Positions 39,328 through 47,362 of a stretch of DNA of 57,663 nt are shown here, piece after piece (within the stretch, counting starts at the first letter, position 1; each line of letters starts with the position of its first letter). Source of the stretch: a virus; the IMG/VR virus record IMGVR_UViG_3300034062_002204, positions 1 to 57,663 of that record. One strand, 5' to 3'. The notes beneath the pieces are model-generated. The model did no database searches and was not told the DNA's origin. It saw only the letters and a program-made list of their open reading frames with translations. Made by a program: the position numbers and the translations under genes.

Positions 39328-40500
39328 TTAAAATAGAATATCCTCATCATCTAAGTTTGATGCTTTATTTGAATTTTGTGTTTCAGCTTCGATAGTAATA
39401 GATTCATCGATTTTTTGATATAATGAATAGAAAGATTTTTTAGTATCAGAATCAAATCTTGAAGTACAATACTTAATAGATTTCATTCTAGTTCCACCTA
39501 CGATAGCAAAGAATCTGATAATATGAATCAATCTTCTAGTTGTAATAATATCATCAATTCCTCCGACATCAAATGTATCACGAATAGTTTTTGCCCATTC
39601 AACCAATTTATTCGCAAACTCAACACTGTCATTCGTTTTACAATTCAACGAATCAAGAATATTAGTTAGAATCTTGATTTCGATTTCTTTTGATGGATAT
39701 TCATGTTCTACGTTCATAGCAAATCTATCGAGCAGAGCTTCGTTCAAAGTATTTGATCCGATATAACGTCCATCATCAGATGCCTTTCCTTTTGTATTTG
39801 CTGTTGCAATAATATTGAAACCTTGAACTGGATGAATAATAGTATTGGTCTTCTTTATATAAATTGGATTACCTTCAAGAATAGGTTGAAGACACATAAT
39901 TTTATGCGTCCCCAAATTAATTTCATCTAATAAAAGAATAGCGCCATGATTCATTGCTTCTACAACAGGACCATCTTGCCACACAGTTTCTCCATTAACT
40001 AGACGATAACCTCCAATCAGATCATCTTCATCAGTAGATTCTGTAATATTAACACGAAATAATGGTTTTTTAGTTTGAGCACAAACTTCATATACCATCT
40101 TAGTCTTACCATTACCAGATTCTCCAGAAATATAAATTGGAAAGAATGCTTTAGAAGAAACAATTTTTTTAACTAGAGAAAAATCACCGAATGCTACGAA
40201 CTCAGGATCTTTAATTGGAATTAAATTGATGTCATGGATGTGTTCTACCTTTTTTTCTGATACGAGCGGTTTCTGTTTATCAGGAGAAGGTGGTCTCTTT
40301 AATTCAATGACACCAGAAGAATCGGATTGTACATTCGAATCAATTTTATATACTCCTCGCCTAATCTTATTAGAATCGGTAGTCATGAATTCTGTAAATT
40401 GTTTTTTTAAAGAATACTTATCTGCTACGATAGTTAATTCCGGTCTAGTGAATGTAGTTTGTCCTGGATACTCATTTCTAATAGCTTCAATAAAGTTCAT
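39328..40500 (-). CDS. cobS: CobS/MoxR-type AAA+ ATPase
   Basis: 390 residues from the ATG at 40500 (AAGGAG 6 nt upstream). Walker A ISGESGNGKTKMVYEV, Walker B ILLLDEINLG, sensor 1 IIATANTKGK, arginine-finger region LLDRFAMNVEHEYP. MoxR-class ATPases pair with VWA proteins; the CobT-like partner lies divergently at 40610. Likely a chaperone-like remodelling pair; target not deducible. Confidence 0.88.
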   Translation of the reverse strand: MNFIEAIRNEYPGQTTFTRPELTIVADKYSLKKQFTEFMTTDSNKIRRGVYKIDSNVQSDSSGVIELKRPPSPDKQKPLVSEKKVEHIHDINLIPIKDPEFVAFGDFSLVKKIVSSKAFFPIYISGESGNGKTKMVYEVCAQTKKPLFRVNITESTDEDDLIGGYRLVNGETVWQDGPVVEAMNHGAILLLDEINLGTHKIMCLQPILEGNPIYIKKTNTIIHPVQGFNIIATANTKGKASDDGRYIGSNTLNEALLDRFAMNVEHEYPSKEIEIKILTNILDSLNCKTNDSVEFANKLVEWAKTIRDTFDVGGIDDIITTRRLIHIIRFFAIVGGTRMKSIKYCTSRFDSDTKKSFYSLYQKIDESITIEAETQNSNKASNLDDEDILF

Positions 40501-40520
40501 ATATCTCCTTAAAATCCGTA

Positions 40521-40523
40521 CAT
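40521..40523 (-). promoter_or_regulatory. Start of a five-codon leader cistron (MYGF)
   Basis: ATG TAC GGA TTT TAA at 40523-40509, whose ATG is 4 nt after the -10 box and whose stop abuts the GGAG of the CobS-like gene. Could be a leaderless minicistron. Confidence 0.35.
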
Positions 40524-40527
40524 ACTC

Positions 40528-40556
40528 ATTATAGCGTTTCCATTCGAATAAAGCAA
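40528..40556 (-). promoter_or_regulatory. Promoter of the CobS-like gene
   Basis: TTGCTT, 17-nt spacer, TATAAT; divergent from 40575-40602. Confidence 0.75.
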
Positions 40557-40574
40557 CTCTTTTATATTTCCTAT

Positions 40575-40602
40575 TTGACATTCATCATGAATAAGGTATA
40601 AT
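40575..40602 (+). promoter_or_regulatory. Leaderless-type promoter of the CobT-like gene
   Basis: TTGACA, 16-nt spacer, TATAAT, 7 nt to ATG 40610. Confidence 0.8.
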
Positions 40603-40609
40603 ATTAAAT

Positions 40610-42889
40610 ATGATTACAACTGTACAAGACAATGTAGCAAAATTAATGTCTATGGAAGATATAACAGTTATCCAGAAATCTGTGTCTACTGCATACTTCG
40701 ATACTAAAAAAAGAATATTGGTTATTCCAACATGGAAGAACCTAACAAATATTGTTATAGAATCTCTTATTGGACATGAGATTGGTCATGCTCTATACAC
40801 CGATTCAGATGCATATGTTAATGCTTGTAAACTTCGAGAACCTAATGAAGTGTTTCGTGATTATCTCAATATTATTGAAGATGCAAGAATTGAATCATTA
40901 GTTAAACAAAAATATCCTGGTATGAAAAAGATCTTCTATTATGGATATAAACATATTATCGACAATAAGATTATTGAGATCGACGATGTAGAGGATCTTC
41001 CGATCATCGATCGATTGAATGTGTATTTTAAATTTAATGGAATTATCCCATTAACGCTGTCAAAACGAGAAAATCTTTTCATTGAAAAGATTCAAGCAAT
41101 TGATAACTTTAAACAAGTTATAGATATTGCAATTGAATTATTTGATTCGGAAAAACATGAATCATTTGATGAACAACCATCTACTCGTCAGATCTTCTTC
41201 GAAAACGAATCAGATACAAACGATACTAAGGAAAACCCAGAGAAGATTAACACAGAAACTGATTTCGATGGAATTCATAATAACTCAGAAAAACCAGAAA
41301 AACCTGATAACGGTGATTCCGGAAATAATGAAGAACAAGAATCAGTAAAAAAAGAGGAATCAGAATCCGATTCCAAAACGAAAAAAGAAACTAGTAATAA
41401 AATTGGTGGTTCGACTGGTTCTAAATCACAAGACGATAATGAACCGTCTAGATCTAAGACAAATAGAGATTTGGCTGAATCACTATCAAAATTAGTTGAT
41501 ACCAGTTCAATGTTACAGTATGTTGACATACCATCTCCAAATTTAAATAATATCATTTATCCATTTGAATCAATTAAAGTGGATTTTGAAAAATTTAATT
41601 TGCCGGATCTTTCAGCGGAAGATGATGATTTTGATTTAGATCGAAATAATCCGATCAAGAATTTTAATAAGAATCATAAAGCAAATATCTCATTACATAA
41701 ACAATTATTTGAAATGAGAAAAAAAGCTTTTCAATACAATAAGACTTTAACATTTAAGACTGGAAAATTAGATACAAACAAATTATATTCATACAAATAT
41801 AATAATGAGATTTTTAAGACTTCAGAAATCAAACCAAATGGAAAGAATAATGGATTAATTTTTATTATGGATCTATCTGGTTCTATGTATTCATATCTTT
41901 CAGGAGCTAAAGAAAAGGCTTTTGAATTAATATTATTCTGTAAACAATCAAATATTCCATTTGTTTTATATGGATTTGTTGATACATTCAGAAATTCCGA
42001 AAATCCTAAATATGGACATAATAAACCCGCTCTTTTCGATCATTATGTTGGAAAAAATGAACATAGTTTAGGAATACATCCTAATTTTAAGTTGTATGAA
42101 TTGTTAAGTTCTAGAATGAATTCATCAGATTTTAAAAAGATGTCTTCAATCTTTCTTAATTATATAGGGAAGTTGTCTGGACAACTTTCAATTGATCCAG
42201 CATCAATTTCTGGTAAAACAATCACAAATATTGGAAATTATTCTTTAGGAGGAACACCATTAACAGAAACCCATTTATGTTTAGATTCACTGGTAAATAA
42301 ATTTAGGAATGACACTCGCACACAAATTGTAAATGTGGTATATTTTACGGATGGCCAAGGAACAGAAACAAACTACATTAACAAAAATGGATCTTATAAT
42401 AGTTTCAATTACTACAGTAGACCGAAAATCGTAATCCATGATCCAAAGACGAAGAAGAATTATGATTCTTCTCAAGAATCGATTCGCAATAGTCCATCTA
42501 CTATTCTTAAGATAATTAAGCAGAGGATGACTGATGTTAATGTCATTAATTTTTTGATAACGAGTGATATTCTATGTGGTGTTTCAGCTGATTATTTTGA
42601 TAAATTAATGACAGATAATGGATATACTGAAAAATATATAAACATGACTCGGGAAAAGAAGCAGGAAGCGGAGATGGTTTTGAGATCTAAATATATTGTT
42701 ATAGAAGATTCTAAAAGAGATTCATTTGATAATACATTCTTGTGTTCTGTTAATATGTTTAGAAAAAAGAAACAGCCTAAAATGGTAGATAAATCTATAC
42801 AAGAAACTATCGATACCTTCGTATTTTCTTCTAACTCTAAAAAGCAAATTAATACGATGATCTCAAAATTTATTGATTTAATTGTTTAA
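40610..42889 (+). CDS. cobT: CobT-like protein: zincin-like N-terminus plus VWA domain
   Basis: 759 residues. Near residue 55 is SLIGHEIGHALYTDSDA, a HExxH motif. Residues about 190-290 are a Ser/Glu/Asn/Lys-rich disordered linker. The C-terminal half has a VWA domain with a complete MIDAS start DLSGSMYSY, a Thr in GGTPLTETH and Asp in YFTDGQG. The order peptidase-like, acidic linker, VWA is that of CobT-type proteins in T4-like phages. Works presumably with the divergent CobS-like ATPase. Confidence 0.85.
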   Translation: MITTVQDNVAKLMSMEDITVIQKSVSTAYFDTKKRILVIPTWKNLTNIVIESLIGHEIGHALYTDSDAYVNACKLREPNEVFRDYLNIIEDARIESLVKQKYPGMKKIFYYGYKHIIDNKIIEIDDVEDLPIIDRLNVYFKFNGIIPLTLSKRENLFIEKIQAIDNFKQVIDIAIELFDSEKHESFDEQPSTRQIFFENESDTNDTKENPEKINTETDFDGIHNNSEKPEKPDNGDSGNNEEQESVKKEESESDSKTKKETSNKIGGSTGSKSQDDNEPSRSKTNRDLAESLSKLVDTSSMLQYVDIPSPNLNNIIYPFESIKVDFEKFNLPDLSAEDDDFDLDRNNPIKNFNKNHKANISLHKQLFEMRKKAFQYNKTLTFKTGKLDTNKLYSYKYNNEIFKTSEIKPNGKNNGLIFIMDLSGSMYSYLSGAKEKAFELILFCKQSNIPFVLYGFVDTFRNSENPKYGHNKPALFDHYVGKNEHSLGIHPNFKLYELLSSRMNSSDFKKMSSIFLNYIGKLSGQLSIDPASISGKTITNIGNYSLGGTPLTETHLCLDSLVNKFRNDTRTQIVNVVYFTDGQGTETNYINKNGSYNSFNYYSRPKIVIHDPKTKKNYDSSQESIRNSPSTILKIIKQRMTDVNVINFLITSDILCGVSADYFDKLMTDNGYTEKYINMTREKKQEAEMVLRSKYIVIEDSKRDSFDNTFLCSVNMFRKKKQPKMVDKSIQETIDTFVFSSNSKKQINTMISKFIDLIV

Positions 42890-42907
42890 GGAAGATCTAA
42901 AATTTCG

Positions 42908-43005
42908 AACTTCATTATGAAGTTGAAGGAGTTCCGTTCGGTGTGTAAAAGTTTTTTTCTAAAAATGCTTGACATCAACCTCCATTAAAGGTATAATTGA
43001 AGTAT
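42908..43005 (+). repeat. 98-bp direct duplication, copy 1
   Basis: Nearly identical to 44150-44247. It carries the last codons of the 44002 gene as a remnant and its downstream promoter. Confidence 0.9.
42969..42997 (+). promoter_or_regulatory. Leaderless-type promoter (in duplication copy 1)
   Basis: TTGACA, 17-nt spacer, TATAAT, 6 nt to ATG 43004. Confidence 0.85.
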
Positions 43006-43708
43006 GGTTACAATATTAAAGGGACTTGTGGGGTCGCATGCTTATGGACATGCGACTCCAGAATCAGATAAAGATTGGATGACGGTATATGTCGGAGGAA
43101 TAGATTCATACTTTGGTCTGAAAAGAGCAGATACTTCGCATTCAGTATCAGAAGATGTAGATGTAACTGATTACGAATTTAAGAAATTCGTTTCTCTTTG
43201 TTGTAATTTTAATCCGAATGTGATTCCTCTGCTTTTCTTAAAGAAAGAATCTTATGATTCAATCACTAACGAATTTGGCTTGAGATTAGTGCAAGCTAAA
43301 AATCTCTTCTTAACAAAAAGATGCTATAACTCATTAAGAGGATACGCAACTTCTCAAGAAAAGAAAGCGAGACTCGGATTAACAGAAAAATTGGGTCAGA
43401 AGAGGAAGGTCCTTGTAGATAAATATGGTTATGATGTAAAGGCTGCTGCACACACTGTCAGATTATTACGTCTAGCAAAACATATATTTTTGTACAATGA
43501 AGTTAATCTTGAAGAAGCAGCAGAAGAGTGTATGAAATATCGTTCCGGTTTCTTTTCAAAAGAAGAATTCCAGAATAGGTTCGATGAATTGATACTTCAA
43601 GTTGATGATTCATTCTCTTCTTGTATTCTTCCAGAAGATGTTGATGCGACTACAGTAAATGCATTTTGTGTTAATTTTTTGAAAGATTGGTTTGAGGAAC
43701 ATGAATAA
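43004..43708 (+). CDS. Predicted nucleotidyltransferase (Pol beta superfamily)
   Basis: 234 residues. LVGSHAYGHATPESDKDW is the catalytic G-S...(S/D)-D-x-D pattern of minimal nucleotidyltransferases like COG3541 proteins. C-terminal helical part with GYDVKAAAHTVRLLRLAKHIF. The second metal-binding Asp may be in DWMTVYV. Such proteins are frequent in large phages; substrate unknown. Confidence 0.85.
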   Translation: MVTILKGLVGSHAYGHATPESDKDWMTVYVGGIDSYFGLKRADTSHSVSEDVDVTDYEFKKFVSLCCNFNPNVIPLLFLKKESYDSITNEFGLRLVQAKNLFLTKRCYNSLRGYATSQEKKARLGLTEKLGQKRKVLVDKYGYDVKAAAHTVRLLRLAKHIFLYNEVNLEEAAEECMKYRSGFFSKEEFQNRFDELILQVDDSFSSCILPEDVDATTVNAFCVNFLKDWFEEHE

Positions 43709-43889
43709 TTATATTTTCTTATTAGAAAAAGATTTAACTTATGTTAAATCTTATGCAGAACAGAATGGTTTGAAGACGAGGATTGTCAATAGAGATAATG
43801 TCCCGGTGTTATTGACATGCGAATATGACGGATCAAGGTTGAATCTGACTGTTATAGATGGAATCGTAAAGGAAATTGGTATTGGATAA
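43701..43889 (+). CDS. Small I78-inhibitor-like protein
   Basis: 62 residues from the ATG at 43701 (GAGG upstream), overlapping the previous gene by 8 nt. GLKTRIVNRDNVPVLLTCEY then DGSRLNLTVIDGIVKEI resembles the I78 peptidase-inhibitor fold (R-V-V ... D-x-R-x-x-R-L-N-V-x-V-D-x-x-G-x-V). Function as an inhibitor is not shown. Confidence 0.55.
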   Translation: MNNYIFLLEKDLTYVKSYAEQNGLKTRIVNRDNVPVLLTCEYDGSRLNLTVIDGIVKEIGIG

Positions 43890-43891
43890 AC

Positions 43892-43958
43892 GAAAGAATA
43901 TCTCCTTTGTTTTCAATAACTTGTGGCAAGTCATTGATTCAAAAGAGAATATTCTTTC
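43892..43958. repeat. Recurrent palindromic promoter-upstream element
   Basis: GAAAGAATATCTC ... GAGAATATTCTTTC arms around TGACTTG-type hairpin (ACTTG-tgg-CAAGT). Confidence 0.8.
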
Positions 43959-43966
43959 GAAAAAAT

Positions 43967-43995
43967 TTGCTTCGGTTGAATGGATAAGGTATACT
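43967..43995 (+). promoter_or_regulatory. Leaderless-type promoter
   Basis: TTGCTT, 17-nt spacer, TATACT, 6 nt to ATG 44002. Confidence 0.8.
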
Positions 43996-44001
43996 TAAAG
44001 T

Positions 44002-44190
44002 ATGAAAACTGTATGGGTTGTTTACGAGTATTGGTATTCCAGTGTACACTCCACCTATTTGAAGACGGTTATTCGGGTCTTCGCCTCAAAAGAAGAGGCT
44101 GATGAATTTGCGAAAACTGAACAGATCTACTCGGATAGAATGAAGTTCAAACTTCATTATGAAGTTGTAGAAGTTCCGTTCGGTGTGTAA
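44002..44190 (+). CDS. Hypothetical protein, 62 residues
   Basis: MKTVWVVYEYWYSSVHSTYL then RVFASKEEADEFAK, a small beta-alpha phage protein type. Leaderless-type start. Its 3' end plus the downstream promoter was copied to 42908-43005. Confidence 0.75.
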   Translation: MKTVWVVYEYWYSSVHSTYLKTVIRVFASKEEADEFAKTEQIYSDRMKFKLHYEVVEVPFGV

Positions 44191-44247
44191 AAGTTTTTTT
44201 CTAAAAATGCTTGACATCAACCTCCATTAAAGGTATAATTGAAGTAT
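44150..44247 (+). repeat. 98-bp direct duplication, copy 2
   Basis: Contains the end of the 44002 gene, a GTGTGTAAAAGTTTTTTT tract and the promoter. The position that holds ATG in copy 1 is ATA here. Confidence 0.9.
44211..44239 (+). promoter_or_regulatory. Promoter in duplication copy 2
   Basis: TTGACA, 17-nt spacer, TATAAT; lacks the ATG 6 nt downstream and instead gives a leader of about 60 nt for ATG 44306. Confidence 0.75.
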
Positions 44248-44305
44248 AGTAGAAAACTATTCTGATCAAAGTAGTGTGAAAGAACTAGTGTGCAAGGAAA
44301 TTAAC

Positions 44306-45046
44306 ATGCATAAAATTATAATTCCCGATATCCACCAAAATATAGATCGTTTGAATTCTATTCTTCAAACTCCTGAATGCCAGGAAGCACAAGAAATTAT
44401 TTTTCTTGGCGACTACTTTGATTCTTTTGATTATGATTTTTACACACCAGAAATGTGTAAGTTTCTAAACAATAACATTAATAATGAACGATATACCTTT
44501 CTTATCGGAAATCACGATATTCATTATATTAGTTCGAATACGAATTACAGATGTTCTGGTTGGTCTTTCCAAAAGCAATCTATTGTTGATAAATTTTTAG
44601 ATAAACAAGTAATTCGAAAACTTCGTCCGTTCAAATATGAGATGATTCAAGATAAACATTTTTTATTCTCTCATGCTGGTTTGCATCCTTCATTTGTCCC
44701 ATTTAATTTTTCTGATATATTAAAAGACAATAATGTTTCTGACTGGTTCAATAATCTAGAACAGAGTACTATGGCTAAACTTATCAGTGGAATTAATGAT
44801 CCATTATTTGGTGCTGGAAAGGATCGTGGTGGTTTTCAGAAAATCGGTGGTATCACTTGGTTGGATTGGAGAAATTTCGAATTAATCGAGAACTTAAATC
44901 AAGTAGTCGGACACTCTTACAGAATAATGCCTGATATGATTAATAGTTTTGATGAATCATCAATAAATATTAATATCGATACGAATTTGAGAAATTATTT
45001 GAGGTTGAATTTGTATGATACAGTTCATTACGAATTTCTTTCGTGA
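44306..45046 (+). CDS. Calcineurin-like phosphoesterase (PPP type)
   Basis: 246 residues from the ATG at 44306 (AAGGAAATTAAC upstream). PDIHQN (D-x-H), FLGDYFDSFD (GDxxD), IGNHDIHY (GNHD), FSHAGLHPSF and GHSYR give the full metallophosphatase set. May act as a protein phosphatase or nucleotidase. Confidence 0.88.
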   Translation: MHKIIIPDIHQNIDRLNSILQTPECQEAQEIIFLGDYFDSFDYDFYTPEMCKFLNNNINNERYTFLIGNHDIHYISSNTNYRCSGWSFQKQSIVDKFLDKQVIRKLRPFKYEMIQDKHFLFSHAGLHPSFVPFNFSDILKDNNVSDWFNNLEQSTMAKLISGINDPLFGAGKDRGGFQKIGGITWLDWRNFELIENLNQVVGHSYRIMPDMINSFDESSININIDTNLRNYLRLNLYDTVHYEFLS

Positions 45047-45233
45047 TATTGATTTAGAAATGATGGAATCCTTTAAGAAAGGAGAAGGCCCAATGATATG
45101 GGTCACACATGAAGGAAGAACCTATTTCAATATTAATAAATTCATGAAATCTGAAAAAGGAAAACAAGTTATCTACGATCTTAAACTCTTTTCAGAAAGA
45201 CATAATTTGAGACCTTGGAGCGGAATAGATTAG
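45015..45233 (+). CDS. Hypothetical protein, 72 residues
   Basis: Starts inside the end of the phosphatase gene after GAGG; stop overlaps the first base of the Ser tRNA. Mixed, slightly basic; no family recognised. Confidence 0.6.
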   Translation: MIQFITNFFRDIDLEMMESFKKGEGPMIWVTHEGRTYFNINKFMKSEKGKQVIYDLKLFSERHNLRPWSGID

Positions 45234-45320
45234 GAGGATGCTGGGGTTGGCTCCCCACACAGTCTAGAAAACTGTAGTATCTCTAACGGGATAATAGTTC
45301 GATGCTATCATCCTCCTCCA
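45233..45320 (+). tRNA. tRNA-Ser (AGA), long variable arm
   Basis: Acceptor GGAGGAT/ATCCTCC with encoded CCA, anticodon arm ACAGT-CTAGAAA-ACTGT (anticodon AGA), long variable arm, T-loop TTCGATG. The D-arm is short and unusual. Adenine at position 34 is rare for bacterial Ser tRNAs. Confidence 0.75.
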
Positions 45321-45530
45321 CAAATAACCAGAAGGTGGGATTAATGGCGTCCATCCTTTAAAGAGTGAATCGTAGTTCCGGCCAATATGGTTGAAAGATT
45401 ACCATGGGTATCAGTAAATCTTTGTAGAATATTAATGTCTAATACTTGGCCGCATAAAGTCTAGAAATAGATTGGTAATTCTACTATGGATTCTTTGGCG
45501 TAATAGCACACTGGTTAACTTTAAAATAAT
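45321..45530 (+). ncRNA. Unassigned structured non-coding region
   Basis: No gene of credible size. Contains pairable segments: AAGGTGG with CCATCCTT (45331-45357), CGGCCAA 45379-45385 with TTGGCCG 45446-45452, AAAGATT with AATCTTT inside that, and GTCTA-GAAA-TAGAT (45458-45471). The 74-nt CGGCCAA/TTGGCCG unit has tRNA-like length but no acceptable anticodon arm or T-loop. Either a decayed tRNA or a small RNA. Confidence 0.4.
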
Positions 45531-45872
45531 ATGTTTATCTCAAAACGCACTGAAAAATTTATTAGTAAGTTGAGTCCCAACGAAGACTTCAAAATCGGTC
45601 CACAACTCACTAGATTGTATGAATTTGGAGACGGCAATGTAATTGATGTTATTTGTGATATAGTTTGTTATACGCCAGATTCAATTGATATTAAAACAGA
45701 ATATGGATCTATGTTGAAAGATTTGAATCTTACTGGATTGATTAATGAATTGGTAGATTATCTATTCGATTATCCAGGAGATTATGATTCTGAAGTTATA
45801 TCTTATGGTAATTGGTTAATAGGTTTAACTATACGCAATGATCGATTTTGGGAAGAATATAATCGAAAATAA
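45531..45872 (+). CDS. Hypothetical protein, 113 residues
   Basis: Acidic, with LTRLYEFGDGNVIDVICDIV and DYLFDYPGDYDSE; soluble. No clear ribosome site. No family recognised. Confidence 0.65.
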   Translation: MFISKRTEKFISKLSPNEDFKIGPQLTRLYEFGDGNVIDVICDIVCYTPDSIDIKTEYGSMLKDLNLTGLINELVDYLFDYPGDYDSEVISYGNWLIGLTIRNDRFWEEYNRK

Positions 45873-45880
45873 TTAAAGAC

Positions 45881-45970
45881 GGAAAATTGGCAGAGTGGTA
45901 TTGCACCTGATTGCTAATCAGTGGTCGTCCTGAAAGGGATGCACAAGTTCGAATCTTGTATTTTCCGCCA
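45881..45970 (+). tRNA. tRNA-Ser (GCU)
   Basis: Type II tRNA with acceptor GGAAAAT/ATTTTCC, anticodon loop TTGCTAA (GCT), variable arm, T-loop TTCGAAT and encoded CCA. Confidence 0.93.
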
Positions 45971-45999
45971 TTGCTTTTTTGTTGTAAATATACTATAAT
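45971..45999 (+). promoter_or_regulatory. Promoter before tRNA-Ile (GAU)
   Basis: TTGCTT, 17-nt spacer, TATAAT; the tRNA begins 12 nt after the -10 box. Confidence 0.7.
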
Positions 46000-46010
46000 A
46001 GTATTGTAGT

Positions 46011-46085
46011 GGACGAGTAGCTTAGAGGTAAAGCGTTCGACTGATAATCGAAAGACCGACGGTTCGATCCCTTCCTCGTCCACCA
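46011..46085 (+). tRNA. tRNA-Ile (GAU)
   Basis: Acceptor GGACGAG/CTCGTCC plus ACCA, anticodon arm TTCGA-CTGATAA-TCGAA (GAT), T-loop TTCGATC. Confidence 0.93.
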
Positions 46086-46114
46086 AATTGAATAATAAGT
46101 AAAGGATAATAATC

Positions 46115-47176
46115 ATGAGTCTATTTGTTAAGAATGGGAGTAATTATCGAGTTACATCGAATGAGAATTTAGATGTGCGAACGATGTTACCAGCAGGAAC
46201 TTATAATGTTAATTATGATACTATGAAGAATGAGTTTTCTTTGAATCATATTGAATCTTTTGACATTCCTAATAAATTGTATGGCGATCTAACAAAGAAT
46301 CGTGATCGAATTCTGAATACATTCAACGATCGAGAATCTTCAACTGGTGTTATTTTGTGTGGTGAAAAGGGTTCGGGAAAATCTCTTCTAGCAAAAGCTA
46401 TCTGTATTTCTGCAGCCGAACAAGGAATTCCGACTATCATCATTAGTCAACCATGGTTTGGCGACACGTTTAACACTTTCGTTCAATCAATTAAACAATC
46501 TGCAATTATTTTCTTCGACGAATTCGAGAAAGTTTATTCGGGGAAAGAGGCTCAAGAAGCTATTCTAACGCTTTTCGATGGTGTTTATCCAACCAAGAAA
46601 ATGTTTATTTGTACTTGTAATGATAAATTCAAGATTGATTATAATATGAAAAATCGACCAGGAAGAATCTATTACATGCTAGATTTTACTGGACTAGAAG
46701 TATCATTCGTTCGTGATTATTGTGAAGAAAATCTAATCAACAAGTCTAATATCAATTCAGTTTGTAATCTATCAATGGCATTCAATAACTTCAATTTCGA
46801 TATGTTGAAAGCTATTGTTGAAGAAATGAATCGATATGACGAAACAGCAAATGAAGTAATTAAGGTTATTAACACCAAAATGGAATTCGTTTCTCCTTCT
46901 AAATATAAGATCGAGTTCACACCAAACCGTGAGTTGAATATCCAAGAAGGTAGCGTTGAGAAAATATATACTGGAAATCCTATTACTAATAATGTGCTAC
47001 TAAATTATTATATTGTTGAGGGTGATGGTGAGATGTATGGTCAAACCACTTTCTCGCCAAATGAAATTGTTGTGTTAGATCCTTCTGGAAAAGTCGTCTA
47101 TGTTAATTCTGCTGGCGATAAGTTGGTCTTGATCAAAGAAGAAACGAAATTAGTTATGCGAAATTTCGCATTCTAA
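46115..47176 (+). CDS. AAA-type ATPase
   Basis: 353 residues. Walker A ILCGEKGSGKSLLAKAI at about residue 85, Walker B AIIFFDEFEKVY at about 130, sensor ICTCNDK, arginine finger MKNRPGRIYYMLDF. C-terminal 90 residues form a beta-rich domain. Single-ring ATPase found in several large phages; substrate unknown. SD AAAGGATAATAATC. Confidence 0.85.
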   Translation: MSLFVKNGSNYRVTSNENLDVRTMLPAGTYNVNYDTMKNEFSLNHIESFDIPNKLYGDLTKNRDRILNTFNDRESSTGVILCGEKGSGKSLLAKAICISAAEQGIPTIIISQPWFGDTFNTFVQSIKQSAIIFFDEFEKVYSGKEAQEAILTLFDGVYPTKKMFICTCNDKFKIDYNMKNRPGRIYYMLDFTGLEVSFVRDYCEENLINKSNINSVCNLSMAFNNFNFDMLKAIVEEMNRYDETANEVIKVINTKMEFVSPSKYKIEFTPNRELNIQEGSVEKIYTGNPITNNVLLNYYIVEGDGEMYGQTTFSPNEIVVLDPSGKVVYVNSAGDKLVLIKEETKLVMRNFAF

Positions 47177-47188
47177 TAAATAGAGGGT

Positions 47189-47263
47189 GCTGCGATAGCT
47201 CAATGGTACAGCAGCAGTTTAGTAAACTGCAGATTGACGGTTCGATCCCGTCTCGCAGCTCCA
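47189..47263 (+). tRNA. tRNA-Thr (AGU)
   Basis: Acceptor GCTGCGA/TCGCAGC with encoded CCA, anticodon arm GCAGT-TTAGTAA-ACTGC (anticodon AGT), T-loop TTCGATC. Adenine at 34 is unusual for bacterial tRNA-Thr. Confidence 0.9.
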
Positions 47264-47270
47264 ACTTTGA

Positions 47271-47344
47271 TGGGGTGTAGCTTAATGGTAAAGCATCCGA
47301 CTTTGACTCGGAGTATGGGAGTTCGATTCTCTCCACCCTAACCA
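47271..47344 (+). tRNA. tRNA-Gln (UUG)
   Basis: Acceptor TGGGGTG/CACCCTA plus ACCA, anticodon arm TCCGA-CTTTGAC-TCGGA (TTG), T-loop TTCGATT. Confidence 0.93.
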
Positions 47345-47362
47345 CTTAATATAGAGAATAAT

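Noticed and set aside
41275-41556. Minus-strand Ser/Asp-rich frame inside the CobT-like gene
   Set aside because: Antisense shadow of the acidic linker, no start signals.
45379-45452. An additional tRNA
   Set aside because: Acceptor-like ends pair and length fits, but anticodon stem, T33 and T-loop are not acceptable.
45829-46116. Minus-strand frame over the Ser and Ile tRNAs
   Set aside because: Antisense of two well-formed tRNA genes, a common false frame.
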